NCBI GenBank assembly: GCA_022843305.1
Contig: JALHNX010000024.1
Coordinates: 1 to 42,937, forward strand
DNA length: 42,937 nucleotides
DNA from: Pyrinomonadaceae bacterium
GTDB taxonomy: Bacteria > Acidobacteriota > Blastocatellia > Pyrinomonadales > Pyrinomonadaceae
Direction: 5' to 3'
Shown here: piece by piece, positions 1 to 8,925 of the stretch
Layout of the letters: each line of letters begins with the position of its first letter
Position numbering within the stretch: the stretch's first letter is position 1
Notes under the pieces: model-generated
Told to the model about the DNA's origin: nothing
What the model saw: only the letters and a program-made list of their open reading frames with translations
Database searches by the model: none
Translations under genes and position numbers: made by a program

Positions 1-802
1 CTTCGGAGATCGTTTCGCGCTGGTAATCAAAGAGCGGTTCGGCGTTCGAGATCGCAACTTTTAATTGAATGTCTTTGCGGTTCGCCCTTAAAACTTCCTG
101 CGCCAAAGCGTAAAGCGCGGACGAATAGCCCAAAATATAGCTCACGCGGTATTTGGCGATCGCGTTCAGATAATGATTTATCAGATCCGGCGCGAGATGA
201 TAGCTCGACAGATAAAGCTGATTCAGTCCGGCGTTCCAAACCCAAAAAGGCGGTTTGCGGTTTTGCGCCGGAACGATCATCTGCCCGCCGAGAATCGCCC
301 AGCGGTCGCGGCGCGAAACGCCGTACCAGCGGCGGCAGCGGGCTTCGAACAGCGCATACCAGAGTTTGACGGTTTCCGCCGTTGACCATAAATTAAGCGA
401 AGTTCCGGTCGTGCCGCTCGTGTGTTCGTGATACATTTTTTCGCGGCGGCAGCCGTCGGCGACAAACTCCGCCGAATGTTCGCGCAGCGTTTGTTTTTCC
501 AGAATTTCCCAGTTTTCAAGATATTCCCAGGATGCATTGTCGCCGTTTTGCCGGCGCTTTGCCCATTGTTCGCGGTAAAATGGAACTTCAGCGGCGGCGC
601 GGTTCAAAACAAACGACAAACGTTTTTCGCGCCAATCGCGCCATTCGCTTTCGCTCCAAAAATCACGTTCCAGCGCTTCTTCGACGAGTTTTTCGGTGTT
701 TTTATCATAACGCCACGAATTTAAATAATAACCGCGGACGCTCACCGCCACTGTCCGCGACCAGGCTGGCATTTTGTGATAGATCTGTAGAGAGATACTC
801 AT
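1..802 (-). CDS. CapK/PaaK-like adenylate-forming enzyme, 3' end beyond window
   Basis: The reading frame is open from an ATG at 802 to the left edge, giving about 267 residues with no stop, so only the N-terminal part is present. Residues 127-134 read TSGTTGTS, the phosphate-binding motif of the phenylacetate-CoA ligase/CapK branch of adenylating enzymes. The text around it (VPFYREQW, later GYSSALYALA) also fits that family. CapK-like members are common in capsule and O-antigen loci and are thought to activate a carboxylic acid as an acyl-adenylate; the substrate cannot be told. The start lies 2 bp after the stop of the upstream glycosyltransferase, so translation is probably coupled. The family call is firm, the role in this locus is inferred. 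Confidence 0.85.
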   Translation of the reverse strand, partial: MSISLQIYHKMPAWSRTVAVSVRGYYLNSWRYDKNTEKLVEEALERDFWSESEWRDWREKRLSFVLNRAAAEVPFYREQWAKRRQNGDNASWEYLENWEILEKQTLREHSAEFVADGCRREKMYHEHTSGTTGTSLNLWSTAETVKLWYALFEARCRRWYGVSRRDRWAILGGQMIVPAQNRKPPFWVWNAGLNQLYLSSYHLAPDLINHYLNAIAKYRVSYILGYSSALYALAQEVLRANRKDIQLKVAISNAEPLFDYQRETISE

Positions 803-804
803 GA

Positions 805-1905
805 CTAACTTTTCTGCTTTTCGATCTTCAAATCGTTCGAATTAAATCGAACCGGAGAATTTCCCGCCTTTTTGTCCAGAACTTCGGAAAATAATTTTTC
901 CCATTCGGCGCGGACTGACTGCCAGCCGGATCTTTCGGCGAGCGCGCGTCCGCCGCGCGAGATCCTTTGCGCCAGTTCGGCGTCTTCGAGCAGTAATTTA
1001 ACGGCTTCCGCCATTTCTGCGGCGTTTTCGTTTTCAACCAGCAAACCGTTTTCGCCGTCCGAGATCAGAAACGGTAAGCCGCCGACGTTTGTCGAAACGA
1101 CCGGCAGACCGCAGGCGCAGGCTTCGATAATTGAAACCGGCATATTGTCGGCGCGGTTGGTGTTCAGAAAAATATCGGCTTCGGAAAATCTTCGCATCTT
1201 TTGCTCCGCGTTGAGAAATCCCGAAAAACTGACCGCTTCCGCTAAATTCAAGTCCGAAACCATTTTTTTTATTTCCGGTTCCAATCCTTTGTCAACGCCT
1301 GCCATTGTTAAAGTCACATTCGGATGGCTTTTCCGCAATTCGGCGAGAACTTCAACCGCCATCTGCGGGTTATAAATCGGGTGAAAACTCCGCATCCAAA
1401 ACAGATTCGGTTTCAAATTTTTTCTTTCCCGCAAAGGATACGATTCAAGCTCGACGACGTTCGGGACGATCTGAATTTCAAATCCGTGTGCGCCGATTTT
1501 CTCTGCCAGAAACGGCGACGGCGCAACCAGACGATCGGCGCGGCGGAGAATTCTTTTTGTCCGTCGTGGATATTTTTCGATAAATTCCGGCAGATTGCCG
1601 CCGTGCAGAACCATTATCAGCGGCAGTTTGAAAGTCTTGCAAAGCAAGCTCGCCAGATCGGCGATAATCATACTCAAACCGCTGTAAACTTCAAGTAAAA
1701 CAAGGTCGAAACGTCGGCGATTTTTTATCAGCACGGATGCGATCTCGGCAAGCCGCGCGATGCGGTTTATTTTCGCCGAAACGCAGACGGTTTCGTAACC
1801 TTCGGCAGTAAATAAATCCGCCGTGATCTGTCCTTGAGTCGTAATATATCCGGCATTTCGCCCGAGCATACTGCCGACAAAACATATGCGAGGTTTTTTT
1901 TGCAT
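805..1905 (-). CDS. Glycosyltransferase family 4
   Basis: This is a GT-B fold retaining glycosyltransferase of about 366 residues, probably cytosolic or membrane-associated, adding a sugar to the lipid-linked repeat unit. The C-terminal half carries the E-x7-E signature (SIIEACACGLPVVST) followed by NVGGLPFLISDGENG, typical of GT4. The N-terminal half has the usual Rossmann-like strand FDLVLLEVYSGLS. The frame can also start at a TTG at 1920 that overlaps the upstream stop. I prefer the ATG at 1905, which begins MQKKPRICFVGS and lies 11 bp after that stop. Donor and acceptor sugars are not predictable. Confidence 0.92.
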   Translation of the reverse strand: MQKKPRICFVGSMLGRNAGYITTQGQITADLFTAEGYETVCVSAKINRIARLAEIASVLIKNRRRFDLVLLEVYSGLSMIIADLASLLCKTFKLPLIMVLHGGNLPEFIEKYPRRTKRILRRADRLVAPSPFLAEKIGAHGFEIQIVPNVVELESYPLRERKNLKPNLFWMRSFHPIYNPQMAVEVLAELRKSHPNVTLTMAGVDKGLEPEIKKMVSDLNLAEAVSFSGFLNAEQKMRRFSEADIFLNTNRADNMPVSIIEACACGLPVVSTNVGGLPFLISDGENGLLVENENAAEMAEAVKLLLEDAELAQRISRGGRALAERSGWQSVRAEWEKLFSEVLDKKAGNSPVRFNSNDLKIEKQKS

Positions 1906-1916
1906 CGTCGTTAAAA

Positions 1917-3326
1917 TCAATTATTTTCCGGTCGCCGAAGTCCGTGATTCGGAGGCTGCGCATTGACCACCGTCAAATAAATCATTCCCAAAATAATCGA
2001 AGGCGCGGCTAAACGCATTCCGGCATTGAGCATAAACAGGATGCTCCACGCCACAAAACCGAGAATAAAGGCTCTTCCAAGGTCTGAATCTTGCTTTCTG
2101 AAATTATAAACGGTCATAAAAATCAGCGCGATGATGGCGAATATGCCGAAAAGCCCGTGTTCTGCGATCAGCCGCGAAAATTCTGTGTGGCTGACCGCTT
2201 TATGAGAATCTAAAAATTTGCCGCGCGCCTCGTAAGCATTTCCGACTCCAACGCCTAAAATAGGATTTTCGGCAAAAATTCCGGCATCGGCGGCAACGAT
2301 TTCAAATCTTCCGGTCGCTTCTTTGTCCTCAAATCGTTCCTGCAAAGAACCGCCCGTAAAGTCGTTGAGAAAAGGAAAAATGATTATCGAAAATACGACA
2401 ACCAACCCGACAATCGGCAAAAAACGGCGGATTCCTTCCTTCAGATTGCGCATCTGAACGGCGGCAACGACTAAAATTCCGCCGACGGCGTTGTAAATTC
2501 CGCCGCGTGAAAAAGTCAGCATTCCCTGAGCTAAAAACAGAACCGCCAGCGCGCCGAAATAAATTGAGTATTGAAGCGAATTTTTGAATAACAGAAAAGC
2601 GGCGACGCAGAGAAATAATCCCAAACCGAGCATTGCCGAAACCTGATTCGGACCGAAACCGCCGCTCGTCGCAAGGTTCGATTCGCCCGTAAATTCGATT
2701 TCAACTGTCGTAACCGTGTAGAAAAGCGTTGTTACCGCAACGGTCATCAGCGGCACGATGAAAGCCAAAAGCAGATTTCTGAATTCCTTTTGCGTCGTTT
2801 CCAAATGCGAAAAAAACCAGGCACTGACGAGCAGAAAAAACGGTCCCGATAAATTAAAACTTATCATGTTTCTGGCAATGGTCAGATTTTCCTGCGTGAG
2901 GATAACAAAACAAGCGGGCACAAGCATCACGAAATAGAAAACCGCAAAAGCGGGCATTTTCCACATCCCGCGCCGCGCCAGCGCCGCAATCATTATAAAA
3001 GCCGCGCCGTATTTGCCGAATTCCCAGGGAACGGAAACTCCCGCCATCCGCCATAAAATTTCCGCGCCGACGATATATGCCGCTATCTGTCCAACTCGTT
3101 CGAGTTTTTCTTCGACGATCAACGCGTGACGCATTCCCAGGGCAAAGACGATTATCGGATGAATTAAACCGAATATACCCGCATTGTAAAGGAAAATTCC
3201 GAGCGGAATGTGCAAAAGAATTAAAAGAAGCGGCAATTTAAAATTATCCTGCGCTTGTTTGGTAACAAGTTTCATATAATTCGGATTGCGGCTTCCCGGC
3301 TCTTGCAAAACTATCGGCTTATTCAT
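1917..3326 (-). CDS. O-antigen polymerase/ligase-type membrane protein (Wzy/WaaL family)
   Basis: This 469-residue polytopic inner-membrane protein has roughly ten or more hydrophobic segments. The large periplasmic loop carries the pattern typical of the Wzy_C/O-antigen ligase family: ENPILGVGVGN, a short spacer with conserved His residues, then a stretch ending EHGLFG just before the next membrane helix. Such proteins either polymerise undecaprenyl-linked repeat units or ligate glycans to an acceptor. With a Wzc-like co-polymerase and a Wza-like exporter in the same operon, polymerase is the likelier role. No Wzx-type flippase is visible in the window. The 3' end overlaps the region of a possible alternative start of the downstream GT4. 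Confidence 0.85.
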   Translation of the reverse strand: MNKPIVLQEPGSRNPNYMKLVTKQAQDNFKLPLLLILLHIPLGIFLYNAGIFGLIHPIIVFALGMRHALIVEEKLERVGQIAAYIVGAEILWRMAGVSVPWEFGKYGAAFIMIAALARRGMWKMPAFAVFYFVMLVPACFVILTQENLTIARNMISFNLSGPFFLLVSAWFFSHLETTQKEFRNLLLAFIVPLMTVAVTTLFYTVTTVEIEFTGESNLATSGGFGPNQVSAMLGLGLFLCVAAFLLFKNSLQYSIYFGALAVLFLAQGMLTFSRGGIYNAVGGILVVAAVQMRNLKEGIRRFLPIVGLVVVFSIIIFPFLNDFTGGSLQERFEDKEATGRFEIVAADAGIFAENPILGVGVGNAYEARGKFLDSHKAVSHTEFSRLIAEHGLFGIFAIIALIFMTVYNFRKQDSDLGRAFILGFVAWSILFMLNAGMRLAAPSIILGMIYLTVVNAQPPNHGLRRPENN

Positions 3327-3343
3327 ATTAAAATTTCAGCAAT

Positions 3344-4474
3344 CTAACGGCTCGAAATTTCCTGTTCCAAAGGTTGTTTCAAAGTTGTTTGCCCTTCGGC
3401 GGTTTTAATCAATTTGGCGTAAATTTCGTTCAAATGTTCGGTTAAAGCGGCGAGCGAATGGTTATTTTTGATATATTGAAATCCTTCAAAGCCGAGATTA
3501 AAACGTAATTCGGGATTTTCGATCAAACGGCTTGCCGCTTCGACCAAACCCGTTTCGTCATCCGGCTCAATCAAAAAACCGCATTTCTCGTTTAAAATTT
3601 CCGGCGTTCCGCCGACATTCGTCGCAATTACGGGCAGCGCGTGAGCCATCGCTTCAAGCACGACGTTCGGCGTTCCTTCATAATCCGAAGTCAAAATCAG
3701 CGCGTCCGCCTGCCGGTAAGTTTCGCTCATTTCGGCGCATTCGCCTAAAAATTCGAGCTTGTTTTTGAGCAAACTATTATTTTGCGCCTGCGCTTCAATT
3801 TCGTTTCGCAAAACGCCGTCGCCGGCAATTTGAAAACGCAGCGGAAGCGCGGGATATTTTTCGACCAACGCCGCCGCCAAACGAATGAATCGGTCGGGTC
3901 TTTTTTCCTTTCCCAACCGTCCGGCAAAAAGAAAAGTGACGTTTTCTTTTTGCTTCAAAACGATTTCCTGTTCGCTTAATTCAACTTCAACGGCATTTCT
4001 GACAAACTCGATCTTGTCGGGTGAAATTCCGCGTTCAATCGCGCCGCGCCGCGCCAAATCGGAATTGGCGATTAAAAATCCCGGCAGAGAAACCTGAAAT
4101 CTGCCCAAAGATTTATTGATCGTCAGTTCGCTCGTCAAATTACTGCGAATCGCGCCGATGCTCGGAATTCTCAAGGCTTTTCCGGCAAGCGCGGCGTAAA
4201 TATTCGTGTAAAAATGCGAGCTTTGAATAATGTCAATCGGGCGTTTTCGCAGATTTTTAATGATTTCCCAAAGCCTTGCAAAACGATTTTGCTTTCCGCC
4301 GACATATTCAATTTCAACTCCGAGCCGTCTTAGTTCAGTTTCATAAGATTCGCCCTCGGTCAGACACAAAATTCGGGCTTCGATGCCGGATTCGATCAGC
4401 GCGCGCAGCATAAAAACGAGCTGTTTTTCAGCGCCGCCGCGTCCCAGAGTGCCGACAATAAAGCAAACTTTCAT
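3344..4474 (-). CDS. Glycosyltransferase family 4
   Basis: This 376-residue GT-B glycosyltransferase starts MKVCFIVGTLGRGGAEKQL, the classical GT4 beginning with the glycine-rich loop GRGGAE. Its C-terminal domain has RLGKEKRPDRFI and the E-x7-E motif NVVLEAMAHALPVIAT followed by NVGGTPEIL. It should transfer a sugar from a nucleotide donor to the growing repeat unit at the cytosolic membrane face. It sits 17 bp downstream of nothing but operon genes: about 40 bp separate it from the upstream GT4 and 17 bp from the polymerase. The family is certain, the specificity unknown. Confidence 0.93.
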   Translation of the reverse strand: MKVCFIVGTLGRGGAEKQLVFMLRALIESGIEARILCLTEGESYETELRRLGVEIEYVGGKQNRFARLWEIIKNLRKRPIDIIQSSHFYTNIYAALAGKALRIPSIGAIRSNLTSELTINKSLGRFQVSLPGFLIANSDLARRGAIERGISPDKIEFVRNAVEVELSEQEIVLKQKENVTFLFAGRLGKEKRPDRFIRLAAALVEKYPALPLRFQIAGDGVLRNEIEAQAQNNSLLKNKLEFLGECAEMSETYRQADALILTSDYEGTPNVVLEAMAHALPVIATNVGGTPEILNEKCGFLIEPDDETGLVEAASRLIENPELRFNLGFEGFQYIKNNHSLAALTEHLNEIYAKLIKTAEGQTTLKQPLEQEISSR

Positions 4475-4513
4475 ACAAGTCAGAATCGCCTGCGTGAGCG
4501 GGCGGGTTAAGTT

Positions 4514-5683
4514 TCAGGAAGTCGAAGTCAGCGACGAAACCTGCCACGCATCGCGCAGGGTTTCGCCGATAAAATCGCGCCAATTTTCTAAAGAATACTG
4601 TTGTGCGGTTTCGACGGCACGAACCGACATTCGATTATAATCTTCCGGTTTTGAACAAATTGCGGCGATTCCTCCGGCAACCGTTTCAACTGTCGGCGTG
4701 TCGAGCAGAACGCCGCCGCCGTTTCCGATCAGCTTCGGCAAAACCGAAACCTTCGTCGTCAGAACCGGCAAACCGCACGCGAGTGCTTCAAGAACTACTT
4801 TCGGAAAACCTTCCGAGGCGGAAGTCGGAAAGCAAAAAACGTGCGCCTGTTTCATCAAAGCGATGACCTCGGAATGCTCGACCTTGCCGTGAAAATTGAC
4901 CTTATCTTCTAATTGCAAATCTTTAACTTTGGTTTTCAGTTCGTTCAAAAGCGAACCGCCGCCGACCACTTCGAGCGTCGCCTTCGGGAATTTCCGCAAG
5001 ATCAAAGGCAAACTTTCGATCACCGTTTCAACGCCTTTTCTTTTTTCCAGACGGCACGCGGTAATTAATTTCAGGTTGCCGTCGGCAGGAAATTCACGCG
5101 GAACGGCGCTGCGAATTTTTTCCTGACTTAAAGATGTCGAAAAAATCCATTTGATATTGGCGTTGCGGATCGACGGCGCATCGTCCGCGCCGCCCGTCGC
5201 GAGCATCACATTTCGTCCGCCCGCAAACCGTTCCATGCTCCATTTCCAGAAAGCTTCGGCGGCAGTGCGCTGGATCATCCAATTTCCGCAATGACGAACG
5301 AAAAGCGGTTTTCTTAAGACGAGAGCGAAAAACATTCCGATCGTGCCGACATCGCCCGGAATCGGCGCGTGAACCGCATCCGAAAGCCGCACTTCGCGCC
5401 AGATTTTCCAGCCGTTTCGAACGAGCCAGAACGGAATGTCGAGTTTTCTTTTGAAACCTTTTCCTTTCGGGTTTGATAACGGCGAAACCTGCAAATTTTT
5501 CCCGACGAGCGGCGAAATCCCGTTCGGTTTCTCCGCTTTTTCGCACGGCACGACAACTTTCGTATCGTCGAATAATTCCGAAATCGCCTTGATTTGCATC
5601 GGAAATCCGCCGTCGGTCGCAAAACCGCTCGGCGAATCCGGCGTTTGCCAGCAAACCTTGTGCGAAATAACGGCTAATTTCAT
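4514..5683 (-). CDS. Glycosyltransferase family 4
   Basis: This is the third GT4 enzyme of the operon, about 389 residues. The GT4 signature KVVLEALACGLPVLTT lies near residue 310, preceded by ACRLEKRKGVETVIESLPL and a strand-loop FHGKVEHSEV. The frame allows a TTG start at 5692 overlapping the upstream stop. The ATG at 5683, giving MKLAVISHKVCWQTP, is preferred because it matches the usual N-terminal strand of the family and follows the methyltransferase stop by 5 bp. It probably acts in repeat-unit assembly at the inner membrane; sugar specificity is not predictable. Confidence 0.92.
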   Translation of the reverse strand: MKLAVISHKVCWQTPDSPSGFATDGGFPMQIKAISELFDDTKVVVPCEKAEKPNGISPLVGKNLQVSPLSNPKGKGFKRKLDIPFWLVRNGWKIWREVRLSDAVHAPIPGDVGTIGMFFALVLRKPLFVRHCGNWMIQRTAAEAFWKWSMERFAGGRNVMLATGGADDAPSIRNANIKWIFSTSLSQEKIRSAVPREFPADGNLKLITACRLEKRKGVETVIESLPLILRKFPKATLEVVGGGSLLNELKTKVKDLQLEDKVNFHGKVEHSEVIALMKQAHVFCFPTSASEGFPKVVLEALACGLPVLTTKVSVLPKLIGNGGGVLLDTPTVETVAGGIAAICSKPEDYNRMSVRAVETAQQYSLENWRDFIGETLRDAWQVSSLTSTS

Positions 5684-5688
5684 AAAAA

Positions 5689-6417
5689 TCAATTCTTGAC
5701 TAAAACCGCTAAAAGATGCGTCCGCAGAAACGGAAAGGCGTTTAAGATCGCCGCTAAAGTCAAACTTCGTGGCGCGACAGTTCGTGCAATCGGCGGTGCG
5801 AGCGTGACGCGTTTTATTTCCCCTTCAAACTGCGGAAAAAGATTTTTCAGTTCTTTCGCGTTAATGCCTTTAACATTTGGATTGCGCGGATTATCAACCG
5901 CCAGATCATACCAGACGAAAACGCCGCCCGAAATTAAAACGCGGCTGATTTCTGCGGCAATCAATTTTCTCACGTCCGAATCCAAAATCGAAGAAAAAAC
6001 CGTCGAAGCGACCACGAATTTGAACGAATCGTTTTCCCACGGCAAATTTGCCGCGTCGCCGATTCGCAAATCGGCTTTCGGTAAGGCGTTTTGCGCGACG
6101 CGGGCGCGTTTTTCGTCGAGTTCGATGCCGTGCAGATTGGTTTCGCGCAAACCCCACGAAAGCAGATCGGCGAGCCAGCCGAGCTTTCCGAAACCGATCT
6201 CCAAACATTTATCGCCGGCGACAGGGAATTTTCCGGCTTTTTGCAATAAACGCGCCGCCGTGTTTTTTCTTTCGGAAACGATAAAACTTTCCGCTGGCTG
6301 CCACGGCGCGTAAAGATCGGCTTCAACTTCCGACTCGCGCCGCCGGTATTCCGTTTCGATTCGATTTTTTTCACGCTCGATTGCGTCTGCGTTGAATGAC
6401 ATCTTTCTCAGAACCAT
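5689..6417 (-). CDS. SAM-dependent class I methyltransferase
   Basis: This is a Rossmann-fold methyltransferase of about 242 residues. Motif I is CLEIGFGKLGWLADLL, followed by an acidic residue at the end of strand 2 (LHGIELDEKRARVAQ), then DAANLPWENDSF before strand 4, the Methyltransf_11-type layout. The start is uncertain: the frame runs back to 6567 inside the upstream GT2 gene, which is implausible. ATGs lie at 6417 (MVLRKM) and 6402 (MSFNAD). I give 6417, 25 bp after the GT2 stop. It likely O- or N-methylates a sugar or glycan terminus, possibly as a chain terminator, but this is inferred from the operon only. Confidence 0.85.
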   Translation of the reverse strand: MVLRKMSFNADAIEREKNRIETEYRRRESEVEADLYAPWQPAESFIVSERKNTAARLLQKAGKFPVAGDKCLEIGFGKLGWLADLLSWGLRETNLHGIELDEKRARVAQNALPKADLRIGDAANLPWENDSFKFVVASTVFSSILDSDVRKLIAAEISRVLISGGVFVWYDLAVDNPRNPNVKGINAKELKNLFPQFEGEIKRVTLAPPIARTVAPRSLTLAAILNAFPFLRTHLLAVLVKN

Positions 6418-6442
6418 CTGCGATAGCGGATGGTTAAATTCT

Positions 6443-7408
6443 TTAGCCGTTATAATTTGCCGCGCCGAGCAGAACGGCGAAAACGCCCTGCGCTCTGCCG
6501 AGAATTTCCTGAAAATTGCTCCGGTCGCGGCGGCGCAGTGCTGATAACCCGATGCGGAAAAATTCAAACGCCTGGAATCTCCAGAAACGAAACTTTTGTT
6601 TTAACGAAAGCGGGCGCATTATATCCTGAAAAACGAAATAATAATTAACGACGCATTTATAACCGATCTGGCGGCTGTTTTCGCGTCCGTTCGGCGAATG
6701 AAGTTCTTCGCAGAGCGCTTCGCCGTGCTGTAGCAAAGTCCATTCGCGTTTCGCACGAAGCGAAAAATGCGCGTCTTCGAGAATGCCGTAATCGTGAAAA
6801 AATCTGTCGAACCGCAAACCCGAATCAAAAACCTCGCGCCGCCAAACCGCGCACGCCGTTGTCATAAAATCAACTTCGCGAACGCCTTCGAACGGCGGCT
6901 GTAAATTATTATTGATCGGATAGCCCGTTTCAAAATCGTAACGTCCGGGTTCGAAGGTTTTCAGCAAACGCAGGCGTTTATACCAACGCCAGCGCTCGGA
7001 ATCTTCGGCGCGAAAATGCTCGTTCGTGCGATAACCGACAACGCCGCCGATCTTTTTCGGCTCGTCGGCGCGAAAAACCTCGATTATTTTGCCCAGAAAA
7101 TCTTTATCGAGCCGCACGTCGTCGTCAATTAATGCGATAAAGTCGCCTTTTGCCGCGTCAATTCCGACGTTTCTTTGAACAGCCGTTCCGCCGCCGTGCC
7201 GGATATAGCGGATTTCAAAAGGGAACGAATGCAAAACTTTTTCGACCGCCGCTTCGGTTTCAACGTATTCCGTCGGCGCGCCGTCAACCAGAATAACTTC
7301 GCCCGGCAAAATTGTCTGCGCGGACAGATTTTCGAGCAAACCCAAAACTTCCGCCGGACGGCGCAGAGTCGGCGTAACAACGGAAATTTTTGCTTTTTCG
7401 GCGTTCAT
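6443..7408 (-). CDS. Glycosyltransferase family 2
   Basis: This 321-residue inverting GT-A glycosyltransferase begins ISVVTPTLRRPAEVLGLLENL, the standard GT2 first strand and helix. The metal-binding site IALIDDDVRLD is at about residues 91-101 (Asp95-Asp97). Further along are RREVFDSGLRFD and LEDAHFSLRAKR, matching the acceptor-side ED motif of GT2 enzymes. It should transfer one sugar to the repeat unit in the cytosol. It lies 24 bp after the stop of the larger GT-B-like gene. Confidence 0.93.
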   Translation of the reverse strand: MNAEKAKISVVTPTLRRPAEVLGLLENLSAQTILPGEVILVDGAPTEYVETEAAVEKVLHSFPFEIRYIRHGGGTAVQRNVGIDAAKGDFIALIDDDVRLDKDFLGKIIEVFRADEPKKIGGVVGYRTNEHFRAEDSERWRWYKRLRLLKTFEPGRYDFETGYPINNNLQPPFEGVREVDFMTTACAVWRREVFDSGLRFDRFFHDYGILEDAHFSLRAKREWTLLQHGEALCEELHSPNGRENSRQIGYKCVVNYYFVFQDIMRPLSLKQKFRFWRFQAFEFFRIGLSALRRRDRSNFQEILGRAQGVFAVLLGAANYNG

Positions 7409-7432
7409 AAAACTGAAATTATACCCGCCCGC

Positions 7433-8917
7433 TTACGCGAGGCGGTTCTGACTTGCGATTTCGAGTAAAACACGGGCGACGCGGCGGGCGGACTTTCCGT
7501 CAAGCGTGTCGCCGAACATTTTATTTATCAATGCTTTACGTTCATTTGCGCGGCGGTTTGGTTCGTGCATCGCCTGACGCATCAGTTCACGCATCTGTTC
7601 ACGATTATATGCTACTTCGACCGCGCCGCTTTCGACGACCGGACGATAATGGTCGAAATTATAATAGGTCGCGTAAGAAAGCTCTTGTTCATCAACGCTT
7701 AAAGGATTATAACCGACATTGATTGCCGGTTTGTCGAACATACAAAGTTCGAGCGAAATTGTCGAAGCGACGTTTATTCCGAAATCCGCGTGGCGCAGAG
7801 TGTTGACGAGCGCGAACGAATCTTCGAATTTCGGTGTCAGCCAGCCTTCTTCCCACGCAATTTTCGGAAACAGAATGTCTTTCCTTCGCTCCTTCAATTC
7901 GTCAAACCGTCCGGTTAAATCTTTCGGATAAACTCTGACGAGAAGCTGCGGCGCATTTTCGCCGCCGATCTCTTTGAGCATATCGGCGATCTCTTCGACG
8001 ATTTCCGGTTCGCCCGGCATATGGTTCGCCATTCCGGTCGAATAAAGCACGATCGGGCGCGAAGCATCCGCGCCGATTCCGGCGCAAAATTCTTCGCGGC
8101 TTTGATAAAACTTCGGCTGAAAATGAAAATCGAACTGCGGCGTTCCGGTCACGAAAACTCGGTCTTCGCGAATCCATTCATACATTTCCAGAAGCTGTTG
8201 TTTCAAGGCTTCGTTCCAAACCAGAAAATAATCATAGGGCAGCATAATCCGACCTTGCGAAGTCAGATTATCCCAACTGAAAATAAATGTCGCGGTCGGA
8301 ATTTTGAGCCACTGCGCGGCTTGGACGGCTTGCGTGGCGACGCGGCTGTGAATGTGCGAACCGTTAAAAACCAGCGACGGCTGAAGTTTTTTCATCAGTT
8401 TTACATATTCGTCGGTGCTTCGGAAAACCCGGCTCGAAGCGCGTTCGACTGCCGACAAAAGATTCAAACCCGTTCGATTGGCAAACGGGTAACTGATCGC
8501 CTTTTTGGTCGTCCAGACGGCTTTTTGCTTGAGCGTTTTGGCTTCGATTGATCGCAAACGCTCGCGTTCCTGCGCGGCTTTCGACCAGAGCCAGCGATTA
8601 TGCGCCGTCGCGATGATTTCGCGCTGAAAGCGCACCAGCCAGCGTTCGTTAAATTCTTCGAGCCGGTGAACGTCGCCGTAATTCGCGCGGAGCATTTCGT
8701 TCATTGATTCGCCCGGTGAAACCGAGATCAGCGAAAGATTGGCGTTTTCAGCCACTTCGTCGAGCGCGCCCGTGTAAATAAAATTACGGATCACTTCGCC
8801 GCGCGGAATGATGGCGACAATATTTTCCGTCGCGATCTCGGCGCGCGCGAAGGTTTGGCGATTTTCCGCCGGTTCGTCGTTGGTTTTGAAATATGAATTG
8901 AAATTTTTTCCAACCAT
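7433..8917 (-). CDS. GT-B-like transferase, paralogue 1 (glycosyl- or glycerophosphotransferase-like)
   Basis: This 494-residue protein has no signal peptide and is built like a GT-B transferase. The N-terminal half contains the conserved FIFSWDNLTSQGRIML and FLVWNEALKQQLLE, followed by FVTGTPQFDFHF. The C-terminal half has VNTLRHADFGINVASTISLE and DKPAINVGYNPL, resembling the donor-binding part of CDP-glycerol glycerophosphotransferase-like and related surface-carbohydrate enzymes. The next upstream gene is a clear paralogue with the same landmarks, including a shared FYQSREEFC. I cannot name the reaction. A role in assembling or modifying the repeat unit is inferred from the operon. Confidence 0.75.
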   Translation of the reverse strand: MVGKNFNSYFKTNDEPAENRQTFARAEIATENIVAIIPRGEVIRNFIYTGALDEVAENANLSLISVSPGESMNEMLRANYGDVHRLEEFNERWLVRFQREIIATAHNRWLWSKAAQERERLRSIEAKTLKQKAVWTTKKAISYPFANRTGLNLLSAVERASSRVFRSTDEYVKLMKKLQPSLVFNGSHIHSRVATQAVQAAQWLKIPTATFIFSWDNLTSQGRIMLPYDYFLVWNEALKQQLLEMYEWIREDRVFVTGTPQFDFHFQPKFYQSREEFCAGIGADASRPIVLYSTGMANHMPGEPEIVEEIADMLKEIGGENAPQLLVRVYPKDLTGRFDELKERRKDILFPKIAWEEGWLTPKFEDSFALVNTLRHADFGINVASTISLELCMFDKPAINVGYNPLSVDEQELSYATYYNFDHYRPVVESGAVEVAYNREQMRELMRQAMHEPNRRANERKALINKMFGDTLDGKSARRVARVLLEIASQNRLA

Positions 8918-8925
8918 TTTTTGTC

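Noticed and set aside
872..1375. Long plus-strand open frames opposite the operon (also at 5696-6313, 8021-8551, 9556-10053, 10539-11024 and others)
   Set aside because: They are mirror frames of well-supported minus-strand genes, rich in Arg, Phe and Ser, without recognisable motifs or ribosome sites.
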